From assembly GCF_017573545.1 (NCBI RefSeq), contig NZ_JAGEOK010000032.1:1-64000 (forward strand): a DNA stretch of 64,000 nucleotides, in the 5' to 3' direction. Positions 7,500 to 15,303 of this stretch are shown in pieces (position 1 is the stretch's first letter; every line of letters begins with the position of its first letter). The DNA comes from Actinomadura nitritigenes. GTDB taxonomy: Bacteria; Actinomycetota; Actinomycetes; Streptosporangiales; Streptosporangiaceae. The notes under the pieces were generated by a model that saw only the letters and a list, made by a program, of their open reading frames with translations, had not been told where the DNA came from and made no database searches. Made by a program: the position numbers and the translations under genes.

Positions 7500-9043
7500 T
7501 CGCCAAGGTCACGCGCGGCGCGGATGTCGGGAACCTGCTGCGGTACCTGTACGGGCCGGGCAAGCGCAACGAGCACGCCAACCCCCACCTCGTCGCCGGA
7601 TACCGGCACCCGGCCGCACTGGAACCAGCGAAACGCGCGGACGGCAAGCGCGACCTTCGGCCGCTGGGCGAGGCGCTGCGGTCTCCGCTGGACACGATGC
7701 GGCGAAGCCGGCCGGAGATGCCTGTCTGGCAGTGCTCGTTGCGGACGGCCCCCACCGACCGGGCTCTGACCGATGAGGAGTGGGCCGACGTCGCCGAGGA
7801 GTTGATGCACCAGACCGGCATCGCACCACGCGGAGATCCGGAGGCGTGCCGGTGGATCGCCGTGCGGCACGCCGACGATCACATCCACGTCGTGGCCACG
7901 CTCGCTCGAGAGGACGGCCGGCGGCCGAACATCACCCGCGACTACCTCAAGGCGCGGAAGGCGTGCCAGGTCGTCGAGGAACGGTATGGACTTTGCCGTA
8001 CCGCGCCCGCGGACCGGACAGCGGCGCCCCGACCCTCACGTGCTGAGATGGAACGGGCCGAACGCGCCGGGTTTGAGGAGCCGCCTCGTACCGCGTTGCG
8101 TCGGCAGGTGGCCACGGCCGCTGCCTCGTCCGACAGCGAAGACGCGTTCTTCGCCGGCCTGCGCGAACGCGGGCTGACGGTCCGGCTGAGATTCAGCGTC
8201 CGCACGCCCGGCGAGGTGACGGGATACGCCGTTGCCGTGCCCGAATACACCAACTCGGAGGGGGCGCCGGTCTTCTTCTCCGGCGGCAAGCTCGCCGATG
8301 ACCTCACCTTGCCCAAGCTGCGCCTCCGGTGGAACGACGGCGCAATCCGTCGGCCCGCTGCCCCCTCGCGCCGGTGGGCACCGGGTTCGTCCGCCGACCA
8401 CCGGTTGCAGACCGCGGCCTATCGGGAGGCCGCTCAAGGGGCCGGTACGGCGGCTTGGCAAATGCGCGAGTTCCGCGATCCTGGCGTCCGTGCCGATCTG
8501 GCAGCGGCGGCCTCTGATGTCCTGCACGTCACTGCAGACATCACCGGCAACCGCAAACTGGCCAAGGCTGCCGACTTCTACGACCGCGCCACCCGAGAAC
8601 CGTTCGGCCGCCCGCCACCGGTCACCCCGTACGGAAACGCCCTGCGCGCGGTAGCGCGCACACTCGCGATCACTAACGTTCACTGGGAAGATCGACGCGA
8701 ACACAAAAGGAACCTCACCGCCGACCTGCTGTTCCTCATCGCCAACCTCGCCGATCTCATCGAAGCGACGGCCGAGCACCGCCTGGCCCAGCAACGCCTC
8801 GCCCAAGCCGATGCCGCACGCCAGGCCGCAGGGCGGCTACACGCCGTCCGACGGACGGTGACTGGGCCGACCGCACCGGTGCCGCCACGCGTCGCGGAAA
8901 CCCTCGACGAGGGCCGGGCGATGGCGAGGCTTGCGGCCGAAGCCTTCCCCGTACCGCTGGCCGAAGGACTGGGCTCGACCGCCGCATCCTCTGCTCGTCC
9001 TCCCCAGGTGCCGCAGCGTCGTAGCGGCGGGCCCAAGCGCTGA
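7496..9043 (+). CDS. MOB relaxase (relaxase/mobilization nuclease domain)
   Basis: The 515-residue protein has the N-terminal relaxase fold with the metal-binding histidine motif RHADDHIHVV (His125, His129, His131). A tyrosine that could make the nick lies in LLRYLYG (about residues 14-20), as in MobA/VirD2-like enzymes. The C-terminal half is helical, without a helicase or primase domain. It would cut one strand at oriT and lead the DNA into a recipient. The GTG start overlaps the mobC stop. No coupling protein or type IV secretion gene is in view, so the element would be mobilizable, not self-transmissible, unless these lie to the left. Confidence 0.85.
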   Translation: MIAKVTRGADVGNLLRYLYGPGKRNEHANPHLVAGYRHPAALEPAKRADGKRDLRPLGEALRSPLDTMRRSRPEMPVWQCSLRTAPTDRALTDEEWADVAEELMHQTGIAPRGDPEACRWIAVRHADDHIHVVATLAREDGRRPNITRDYLKARKACQVVEERYGLCRTAPADRTAAPRPSRAEMERAERAGFEEPPRTALRRQVATAAASSDSEDAFFAGLRERGLTVRLRFSVRTPGEVTGYAVAVPEYTNSEGAPVFFSGGKLADDLTLPKLRLRWNDGAIRRPAAPSRRWAPGSSADHRLQTAAYREAAQGAGTAAWQMREFRDPGVRADLAAAASDVLHVTADITGNRKLAKAADFYDRATREPFGRPPPVTPYGNALRAVARTLAITNVHWEDRREHKRNLTADLLFLIANLADLIEATAEHRLAQQRLAQADAARQAAGRLHAVRRTVTGPTAPVPPRVAETLDEGRAMARLAAEAFPVPLAEGLGSTAASSARPPQVPQRRSGGPKR

Positions 9044-9052
9044 CTTGCCGAG

Positions 9053-9065
9053 GGCGAGACTCGCC
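9053..9065 (+). repeat. Short perfect inverted repeat after the relaxase gene
   Basis: GGCGAG-A-CTCGCC begins 10 bases after the relaxase stop. Together with the hairpin at 9135 it may attenuate transcription into the next gene. With a one-base spacer the full stem cannot form as RNA, so it could equally be a protein-binding palindrome. Confidence 0.35.
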
Positions 9066-9134
9066 GGTGCCCCTGCAGTGCTGGAGTCAAGATCCAGGCA
9101 CGGGCACAATCACGGAGCGTAAACAACCTCATGA

Positions 9135-9159
9135 AGCGGCAGAGCATCTATCTGCCGCT
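9135..9159 (+). repeat. Perfect 9-bp hairpin between relaxase and downstream gene
   Basis: AGCGGCAGA (9135-9143) and TCTGCCGCT (9151-9159) are exact reverse complements around a seven-base loop. It lies 91 bases after the relaxase stop and 80 bases before the next good start. It may act as an attenuator or a binding site. Confidence 0.5.
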
Positions 9160-9180
9160 CCTCAACAGGAAGGACGGGCC

Positions 9181-9270
9181 ATGTCCACGAACAGCTCTGG
9201 CCCTCCTACAGAGGGTCTGCACCCCAAGGAGTGCACCCATGACCTCCAACCCCAGCGCGATCAGCCGTAA
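9181..9270 (+). CDS. Possible 29-codon leader ORF
   Basis: An ATG at 9181 has AGGAAGGA eight to ten bases upstream and opens a 29-codon frame that ends 32 bases inside the next gene in a different frame. Its placement, right after a strong hairpin and overlapping the next start, would suit a translated leader. The peptide has no recognisable features and it may be a chance frame. Confidence 0.25.
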   Translation: MSTNSSGPPTEGLHPKECTHDLQPQRDQP

Positions 9271-9778
9271 CGCCCAGGTTGACCACGAGCCCGAACAGCT
9301 CGCTGAGGATCTGGAACGAGCCGTCCGCTCGCTGAAGCAGGCCGTGGAGGAGCCGGACGGCCTTGCCGGACCCGCGACCGTCCACGCCGTTCTGGACGCC
9401 GTCCACACAGCCGTCACCGAGCTCGACCACCTTCTCCTTCAACTCGAACGCTTCCTCACGCGCCAGCACGCGGACGGACACCTCGTCCGTGACCACGGCG
9501 GGAGCCTCGACGGGGCACTCGACGACTTCGGCCGCGCCATCCTCCACGCCCGCCACCTGGGCGCCGGATGCGGCGAAGCCATCAACCAGGCCCGAAGCGC
9601 GATCAACCACGTTCACGGCACAGGATCGCCGCCCGCAACCAGCGCACCACCACTCGGCGGCACTGCCACCGAACCGGCTCCCACGGCCCCGATCCGAAGA
9701 GACGCGCCACGGGTGACGCCTCCGGATTGCCGAGGGCTACGGGCGAGATGGTTCGGCATCTTCCGGAAGGGGGTCTGA
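9239..9778 (+). CDS. Helical hypothetical protein (179 aa) of the mobile element
   Basis: The N-terminal 110 residues are predicted helices rich in Leu, Glu and Asp (LERAVRSLKQAVEEPDG and VTELDHLLLQLERFLTRQ), probably a helical bundle or coiled coil. The C-terminal part is Pro/Thr-rich and basic. The ATG at 9239 has AAGGAG seven bases upstream. It sits between the relaxase and the excisionase-like gene in the same direction, so a role in conjugation or maintenance is likely by context only. No family is recognised. Confidence 0.6.
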   Translation: MTSNPSAISRNAQVDHEPEQLAEDLERAVRSLKQAVEEPDGLAGPATVHAVLDAVHTAVTELDHLLLQLERFLTRQHADGHLVRDHGGSLDGALDDFGRAILHARHLGAGCGEAINQARSAINHVHGTGSPPATSAPPLGGTATEPAPTAPIRRDAPRVTPPDCRGLRARWFGIFRKGV

Positions 9779-9781
9779 GCC

Positions 9782-9988
9782 GTGAAGCAGATGAGCCAGG
9801 ACGAGCTCCTCGCCCTCCCCACCACCATCAGCGTCGACACCGCCGCCCGAGCCATGGGGCTCGGACGCACGCGCGCCTACCAGCTCGCCCGCCGAGGCGA
9901 GTTCCCCTGCAAGGTCATCCGCATCGGCGCCAGCTACCGCGTCGTGACGGTCGACCTCCGCCGGCTTCTCGGGATTGAGCCGAGCTAG
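9782..9988 (+). CDS. Excisionase-like helix-turn-helix protein
   Basis: The 68-residue protein has the MerR/excisionase winged-helix pattern: STDTAARAMG-like (VDTAARAMGLGRTRAYQLAR) followed by GEFPCKVIRIGASYRV. Such small proteins bend attachment-site DNA and steer an integrase toward excision. The GTG start lies 3 bases after the preceding stop. In related actinobacterial elements the integrase gene usually follows directly; here the next 242 bp contain none. Confidence 0.75.
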   Translation: MKQMSQDELLALPTTISVDTAARAMGLGRTRAYQLARRGEFPCKVIRIGASYRVVTVDLRRLLGIEPS

Positions 9989-10230
9989 CGGGACGTCCGG
10001 CGAGCAAAGGTCCGGTTCTCCGTTGGAGGGCCGGGCCTTCGGCGTTGAGGTGCCGGGTCCGTGCCTGTGGTGATCTTTGCCGAGTGTCGCCAGGCCATGA
10101 TCGTGAAGGTTCGCAGATGAACCAGGATGGTGCTCAGGCGTGCTCGATCCCAGTGACAAATGGGTGACAAATGATCTTGGAAGAGGCTCTCAAGATCGCC
10201 CCACGAGGCTCTGACCTGGGAAAACGAGAG
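9989..10230. other. Short stretch between xis-like gene and tRNA-Gly; no integrase
   Basis: No open frame here shows integrase motifs (the Arg-His-x-x-Arg-Tyr set). The sequence includes GTGACAAATGGGTGACAAATG at 10153-10173, a direct repeat of GTGACAAAT. It could hold part of the attachment site, or the scar of an integrase deletion. Confidence 0.45.
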
Positions 10231-10301
10231 AGCGGGCGACGGGAATCGAACCCGCGTAGCCAGTTTGGAAGACTGGGGCTCTACCATTGAGCTACGCCCG
10301 C
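10231..10301 (-). tRNA. tRNA-Gly (anticodon TCC)
   Basis: On the minus strand the sequence folds into a cloverleaf: acceptor GCGGGCG paired with CGCCCGC, D-arm TAGCTCAATGGTAGAGC, anticodon loop CTTCCAA with anticodon TCC, and T-arm GGGTTCGATTCCC. The discriminator base is T and the CCA end is not encoded. Its 3' end faces the mobile element, which is the usual orientation for an attachment site. Confidence 0.95.
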
Positions 10302-10420
10302 GAGGGGTTGGAGGGCCGGCTGGGCCCTCGATCGTCAACGCTAGCGTACCGGGTGACGGGGAGCGAACGGGTCCGCGGTCGCAATGCCGGGTTGAGCGAG
10401 GCGGACGGGCCTGATCGGCA

Positions 10421-11239
10421 TTAGACTTCACGGGTCGCCGGGGACGGCGGCGTGTCGCGGGCTGTAGCGCAGTTTGGTAGCGCACTGGCTTTGGGTGCCA
10501 GGGGTCGTGGGTTCGAATCCCGCCAGCCCGACAGTGGAGTGCGCGGGCCGGGCAGGTCCGTGCCCGGGAGCGCGCCGCCCTTCCGGGCGTCGAGGATGGC
10601 GACCGCGGGGTACTTCCTCCTAGAGGCGTTTCGCGGGCGGAAGGCGTCCAAGCGCGTGGTGCGGTCCGCCTGGGCGGCTTCGGCGGGGTCGCGGGTGGTC
10701 AGCAGGATGGCGGCGCCCGCGCCGGCCAGCGTGCGCAGGGCGCGCCGGACGCGTTGGACCGTTCCGGAGTCCAGGCCGGCCATGGGGTCGTCGAGGAACA
10801 GGACGTCCGAGCGGTTCACCAGGGCGAGCGTCAGGTCGAGAAGGCGGCGCTCGCCGGCGTCCAGGCGCTCGAACGGGGTCGTGGAACGGCCGGTCAGACC
10901 GGTGAGGAGCAGAGCCTCCTCCCGGGTCAGCGGGTCGAGGGACCAGCGCCGCCAGGAGTCGACGATCTCGGCGGGGGTGAGGCCGGGGAACAGGCCGCCG
11001 TCGCGCCAGACGCTGCCGAGGCGCAGGCCGTCCCGCCGGTCGTAGGGGTCGACGCCCTTGACGCGGATCGTGCCGGAGAGGGGGCGGCGGAGCCCCGCCG
11101 CCGTTTCCAGCAGCGACGTCTTGCCCGCTCCGGCCGGGCCGAGCAGGGCGTGGATCTCGCCCGCGGCGACGGTGAAGGACAGGCCGTCGGACGGTCCGCC
11201 CTGGACGTGGAGGCAGGTGGCCTGTATCGCGGTTCCCAT
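10421..11239 (-). CDS. Orphan ABC transporter ATPase with 3' end antisense to tRNA-Pro
   Basis: The protein carries a Walker A (GPAGAGKTS), a degenerate signature region (ERLDAGERRLLDLTLAL, LDAGE in place of LSGGQ) and a Walker B (DVLFLDDPMAG), all in the first 200 residues. ATG 11239 is chosen because AAGGGA lies five bases upstream. No permease gene adjoins it. The frame lacks a stop until 10421, so the last 60 or so codons are simply the antisense of tRNA-Pro and flanks. The natural C-terminus was therefore probably lost or ended upstream of the tRNA in an ancestor. It may bind and hydrolyse ATP but its partner is unknown. Confidence 0.6.
   Translation of the reverse strand: MGTAIQATCLHVQGGPSDGLSFTVAAGEIHALLGPAGAGKTSLLETAAGLRRPLSGTIRVKGVDPYDRRDGLRLGSVWRDGGLFPGLTPAEIVDSWRRWSLDPLTREEALLLTGLTGRSTTPFERLDAGERRLLDLTLALVNRSDVLFLDDPMAGLDSGTVQRVRRALRTLAGAGAAILLTTRDPAEAAQADRTTRLDAFRPRNASRRKYPAVAILDARKGGALPGTDLPGPRTPLSGWRDSNPRPLAPKASALPNCATARDTPPSPATREV
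10458..10531 (+). tRNA. tRNA-Pro (anticodon TGG)
   Basis: The 74-base sequence folds as a cloverleaf: acceptor CGGGCTG paired with CAGCCCG, D-arm TAGCGCAGTTTGGTAGCGC, anticodon stem CTGGC/GCCAG with loop TTTGGGT (anticodon TGG), and T-arm GTGGGTTCGAATCCCGC. No CCA is encoded. The ABC ATPase frame on the other strand runs right through it. Confidence 0.95.
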
Positions 11240-11391
11240 GCTGGTCCCTTCAAGATCACTCGTTGTCCGATCCAACGGGCATCCGCCGCGATTCGCTTCA
11301 CCGGACGCCGTGGCGTTCGAGGTTCGTAAGAAATCCGGGACGCAGGTGTCGCGCGGTGGGGAGGGGGGATCTCGAGTGGGGAGGGGGTGCC

Positions 11392-12432
11392 ATGAAGGCG
11401 TTGCAGTATCGCGAGGTGGGCGGGGCGCCGGAGGTCGTGACGGTGCCGGACCCCGTCGTGGGGCCGGGGCAGGTGCTGCTGAAGGTCACGGCGGCGGGCG
11501 TCTGCCATTCCGACATCGTGGTGATGAGCTGGTCGGCGGAGCAGCTCATGTTCCCGCTGCCGCTGACGCTCGGGCACGAGGGCGCCGGGACGGTGGAGGC
11601 GCTCGGGGAGGGCGTCGAGGGGGTGGCGATCGGGGAGTCGGTCGCCGTCTACGGGCCGTGGGGGTGCGGGGCGTGCCTGATGTGCGCGCAGGGCAAGGAG
11701 AACTACTGCCTGCGGGCGGAGGAGCTGGAGATCCGGCCGCCCGGGCTGGGCGCGCCCGGGGCGATCGCCGAGTACCTGCTGGTCGATGACGCCCGCCACC
11801 TGGTGCCGCTCGGCGGGCTGGACCCGGTGCGGAACGTCCCGCTGACGGACGCGGGGCTGACGCCGTACCACGCGATCAAGGGGGCGCTGCCGAAGCTGGT
11901 GCCGGGCAGCGCCGCGGTGGTGATCGGGACGGGCGGGCTCGGGCATGTGGCGATCCAGGTGCTGCGGGCGCTGAGCCCGGCGCGGGTGATCGCGCTGGAC
12001 GTCTCGGAGGAGAAGCTGGAGCTGGCCCGGACGGTCGGCGCGCACGAGACGGTGCTGTCGGACGAGCGGGCGACGGCGCGGGTACGGGAGCTGACCGGCG
12101 GGCTCGGGGCGCAGGCGGTGTTCGACTTCGTCGGGGCCCCGCCGACGGTGGCGACGGCGACCGCCGTCGCGGCCGTGGAGGCGGACGTCCTGATCGTCGG
12201 GATCGGCGGCGGCATCGCGCAGGTCGGTTTCGGCGTCGTCCCCTACGACGCGTCGGTGCGGGCGCCCTACTGGGGAAGCCGCGCCGAACTGATCGAGGTG
12301 CTGGAGCTGGCGCGGTCCGGGGTGGTGGACGTGCACGTCGAGACGTACTCGCTCGACGAGGCACCGGAGGCGTACGAGCGCCTGCACGCGGGCCGTGTCA
12401 ACGGACGCGCGGTGATCCTCCCGAACGGCTGA
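11392..12432 (+). CDS. Zinc-dependent NAD(P) alcohol dehydrogenase (MDR family)
   Basis: The 346-residue protein is a medium-chain dehydrogenase. Catalytic zinc ligands are in GVCHSDIVV and GHEGAGTVE; the four structural-zinc cysteines lie in GCGACLMCAQGKENYC; the Rossmann nucleotide site is GTGGLGHVAIQVL. It would oxidise alcohols or reduce aldehydes in the cytoplasm. ATG 11392 follows GAGGGGG. It diverges from the ABC ATPase across 152 bp. The length and motif order are normal for the family. The substrate is not predictable; there is no sign that it depends on mycofactocin. Confidence 0.85.
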   Translation: MKALQYREVGGAPEVVTVPDPVVGPGQVLLKVTAAGVCHSDIVVMSWSAEQLMFPLPLTLGHEGAGTVEALGEGVEGVAIGESVAVYGPWGCGACLMCAQGKENYCLRAEELEIRPPGLGAPGAIAEYLLVDDARHLVPLGGLDPVRNVPLTDAGLTPYHAIKGALPKLVPGSAAVVIGTGGLGHVAIQVLRALSPARVIALDVSEEKLELARTVGAHETVLSDERATARVRELTGGLGAQAVFDFVGAPPTVATATAVAAVEADVLIVGIGGGIAQVGFGVVPYDASVRAPYWGSRAELIEVLELARSGVVDVHVETYSLDEAPEAYERLHAGRVNGRAVILPNG

Positions 12433-12602
12433 CCCGGCCCGCGCGCCGGCTGGTAAGGGCGCGGTACTCCCCCGGCCCGATGTGTCGGGGGATGGCGGCG
12501 GCTCTCGTCGATCCGGCGGGGTACGAAGTGCCTTGGGCGGTCGTTCAGGTCGCGGTTCGTCCTGCTGGATGGCAGCGTAGGTGGCGGCGAGGGAGGGGAG
12601 CC

Positions 12603-13682
12603 GTGACCACTTACGCCTTCGACGAGGAGCGTCACGCGATCGTCGCGTTCTGGGAGACGGGCTCGGGCTGCACGGCCTCCACCTTCGCCGAGCTTCCGGG
12701 TGACGTCCCCGCCGGCGCGGTCCAGCATCTCGCTCGGGCCCTGACCCGGTTGTCCGTCCAAGCCTGGCGCACCTATACCCATCCGGCCTCTGCCGCGGAC
12801 GCGCAGGAGGTGGACAGCGAGGGCTGGCGTCACCGGCAGGACCGGGAAGCGTTCGGGACCGTGGCGGAAGCTCTGGCCAAGCCGAACCTGCCCTCCGACG
12901 GCATGCTCACCGTGTCGTACGACCCCGTTGAGGAGTGCGCGCACCGGGTCGGCCGTGCCTTGCACGACATCGGCGATGCCGAGTTGAGCAGGCGGGTCGG
13001 CGTTGAGGTGCGGGACGAGCTGAGGGCGATCGAACAGGCCGAGCTCGGTGACCTCACCGGGCGCGCCCGCCAGGTCCTCGCTCTCACGCGCGCCGACGCC
13101 TCACCCGTCCAGGTCCAGGCCGCCGACAAGATCCTTCATGCGGACCCGTTCGGCGGCCCGAGCCTGTTCACGGAGGTCGAGCCCGCGGCCGCCGCCATCG
13201 CGGCGGCGCACTGGCTCCAGGCGGCCGCCGACGTCACGTCCGAGACGACCGGCTACGCGACCACGGAGATCGTCCAGGAGGCGGACGGCATCGAGGCCCT
13301 GGCGCACGAGACCCCGACCCTCGTGCTGGAGCGGCTCGAACTCGGTCTCAGCCCGTACGAGACGGTCACCACCCTGATCCGGGGCGCGATGATCGTCGCG
13401 GAGGGCCGGATCCCCGACCTCGACGAGCTCCTGGAGCACGTCACCGAAGCCGAGATCCTCGCCCGGCATCACCATGATCCGGGGTTCCGGAGCACGCTGC
13501 TCAAGAGCCTCCGCACCACTCCCCTGGACCCCGAACGTCCCGCGCACGACCTCCTGGAAGACATCCTCGACGGCATCCGCGGCTGCTGGCTCATCTACCA
13601 GGAGGACGCCTCGGAGGACGACGGCGACTTCGTCGACGAGGTCCGTGCGGAGGCCAACGCCAACCGCGAGCGGCTGACCTGA
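12603..13682 (+). CDS. Hypothetical protein (359 aa)
   Basis: The GTG at 12603 follows GGGAGGGGAG and opens a 359-residue soluble, acidic protein. The N-terminal 60 residues look beta-rich, the rest mainly helical, and the end is strongly acidic (EDASEDDGDFVDE). No signal peptide, membrane segment or catalytic motif is visible, and no family is recognised. It is followed by a convergent SDR gene. A longer frame reaches back to 12480, but no ribosome binding site supports that start. Confidence 0.6.
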   Translation: MTTYAFDEERHAIVAFWETGSGCTASTFAELPGDVPAGAVQHLARALTRLSVQAWRTYTHPASAADAQEVDSEGWRHRQDREAFGTVAEALAKPNLPSDGMLTVSYDPVEECAHRVGRALHDIGDAELSRRVGVEVRDELRAIEQAELGDLTGRARQVLALTRADASPVQVQAADKILHADPFGGPSLFTEVEPAAAAIAAAHWLQAAADVTSETTGYATTEIVQEADGIEALAHETPTLVLERLELGLSPYETVTTLIRGAMIVAEGRIPDLDELLEHVTEAEILARHHHDPGFRSTLLKSLRTTPLDPERPAHDLLEDILDGIRGCWLIYQEDASEDDGDFVDEVRAEANANRERLT

Positions 13683-13752
13683 CGCTTCGAGGGGCCGCGA
13701 TCCGAGATCATGCTCGCCGGGGCGTCCGAGGCCGCCGAGTCCGAAGACCTCG

Positions 13753-14520
13753 TCACCATGTCTGGGCGCCGGCGCGGACCAGCATCTCGTTCACGGCGAC
13801 ACGGCGGTCGCGGGTCACGATGTAGGCCACCGCCTCGGCGATGTCCTCGGGGAGGAGCTTCTCCATGCCCTCGATCTGCCGTGCGACGGCCTGCTGGATC
13901 TCCGCCCGCACGTGAGTGGTCAGTTCGGTGTCCACGGTGCCCGGTTCGACGACGCCCACGCGGACGCGCTGCGGCAGCAGCTCCTTGCGCAGCGCCTCGG
14001 TGAGCGCGACGACACCGAACTTGGTCGCGCTGTAGACGGCGTTTCCGATCCCGGCCACGCGCCCGGCGGTGGAGCTGATGTTGACGATGTCCGCCACTCG
14101 CCGAGAGCCGTTCTCTGCCGCGCTCACCAGATGCGGCTGCGCGGCCTGGGTGACGTAGAGAAGCCCTTGCACGTTCACCGCGAGCATGCGGTCCCATTCC
14201 TCGGGCGGTGCCTCGCCGAACGGTCCGAGGAGCATGAGGCCGGCATTGTTCACCAGCGTGTCCAGGCCGCCCAGTGCGTTCACCGTGCCCGCGACGGCCG
14301 CCTGCGCCGAGGCCGCATCGGTGATGTCCGCCTCGACCGCCAGCGCGGTTCCGCCGGCGGACCGGATCGACTCCGCCGCCTGCTCCAGCCGGTCGCGACG
14401 CCGGGCCACCAGCGCCACGGCCGCGCCCTCGGCGGCGAGAGCGCGTGCCGTCGCCTCGCCGATGCCGCTGCTGGCGCCGGTCACCAGCGCCACCGTTCCG
14501 TCCAGCCTGCCGTCGGCCAT
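13753..14520 (-). CDS. Short-chain dehydrogenase/reductase
   Basis: The 255-residue protein is a classical SDR: cofactor motif TGASSGIGEA near residue 15, NNAG near residue 90, and catalytic Ser/Tyr/Lys in ISSTAG and YSATKFG. It has the usual length of the family and would use NADP(H), since an Arg-rich stretch (ARRRDRL) follows the second strand. Its substrate is unknown. ATG 14520 has GGGAGGGGC upstream. A short gap separates it from the Dps gene to its right, which points the same way. Confidence 0.85.
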   Translation of the reverse strand: MADGRLDGTVALVTGASSGIGEATARALAAEGAAVALVARRRDRLEQAAESIRSAGGTALAVEADITDAASAQAAVAGTVNALGGLDTLVNNAGLMLLGPFGEAPPEEWDRMLAVNVQGLLYVTQAAQPHLVSAAENGSRRVADIVNISSTAGRVAGIGNAVYSATKFGVVALTEALRKELLPQRVRVGVVEPGTVDTELTTHVRAEIQQAVARQIEGMEKLLPEDIAEAVAYIVTRDRRVAVNEMLVRAGAQTW

Positions 14521-14597
14521 GCCCCTCCCTCGTCCGTTCACGGGCCGGCGAACCGGCGGCACGGACCCGTCCCCGCGGCGCCGGTCAGCGGCCGGGG

Positions 14598-15212
14598 TCA
14601 GCGGGAGCGGCCGTTGTGCGGGGCCTCGACGAGCGGGGTGTCGACCAGGTGCTCGATGAGGAACCAGGCCTGCAGCTCACCGGTGCGGATGACGTCGGAG
14701 ACCAGGAGGTCGTTCGTGCCGTCGTCGCCCATCTCCTGGGCCCTGGCGGCGACCTCGTGGGCCGTGACGAGGATCGTCTCGTGCGCCTCGATCAGCCGCG
14801 ACAGCATCGCGGGGACCTCCTCGGCGCCGTTCGGCGGACGCGGGACGGCGGTGATCTCCGCGACGTGGCGGGGGTCGCCGACCGCCACGCCGCCGAGGGT
14901 CTGCACCCGTTCGGCGATCAGGTCCACCAGCTTGAGCTGCTCCTCCGCATGCTTGTCGAGCAGCAGATGGAGCTGGTAGAAGGTCGGCCCGCGCATCAGC
15001 CAGTGATGCTTCTTGTAGAGGCTGTGGAGGATCTGGGTGTCGGCCAGGACCTGGTTGAGCCGCTCGCAGGAGTACATCCGGGCCTCGAACGACAGGCCGA
15101 GCGGGAACATCCGGACCGTGCCGAACTTCTGGATCTCGCGGCCATCGGCATGCACCCATGGCTGGCTTCCCGTCTTTGCGGCGGGCTTTCGGCTGGTGCG
15201 TTGGGTGGGCAC
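14598..15212 (-). CDS. Dps-family ferritin-like protein
   Basis: The 204-residue protein has the Dps core, with the intersubunit ferroxidase pattern HHWLMRGPTFYQLHLLLDKH followed by AERVQTLGGV. Dps dodecamers oxidise and store iron and protect DNA in stationary phase or peroxide stress. An N-terminal extension of about 30 residues with Lys and Arg could bind DNA. A GTG start at 15212 is chosen because GAGGGGAG lies seven bases upstream. It may share transcription with the SDR gene 77 bases downstream. Confidence 0.85.
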   Translation of the reverse strand: MPTQRTSRKPAAKTGSQPWVHADGREIQKFGTVRMFPLGLSFEARMYSCERLNQVLADTQILHSLYKKHHWLMRGPTFYQLHLLLDKHAEEQLKLVDLIAERVQTLGGVAVGDPRHVAEITAVPRPPNGAEEVPAMLSRLIEAHETILVTAHEVAARAQEMGDDGTNDLLVSDVIRTGELQAWFLIEHLVDTPLVEAPHNGRSR

Positions 15213-15303
15213 CGGGCAACTCCCCTCACGATCAAGGCGCGGACAGCGTGGTGGTGATTTCCCGAATCCCCGCGATATCGCCCCGGCCGCGGCCAACAGG
15301 GCA

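Noticed and set aside
9985-10485. Minus-strand open frame across tRNA-Gly
   Set aside because: It is the antisense of the tRNA and its flanks; the apparent coding signal comes from the tRNA complement.
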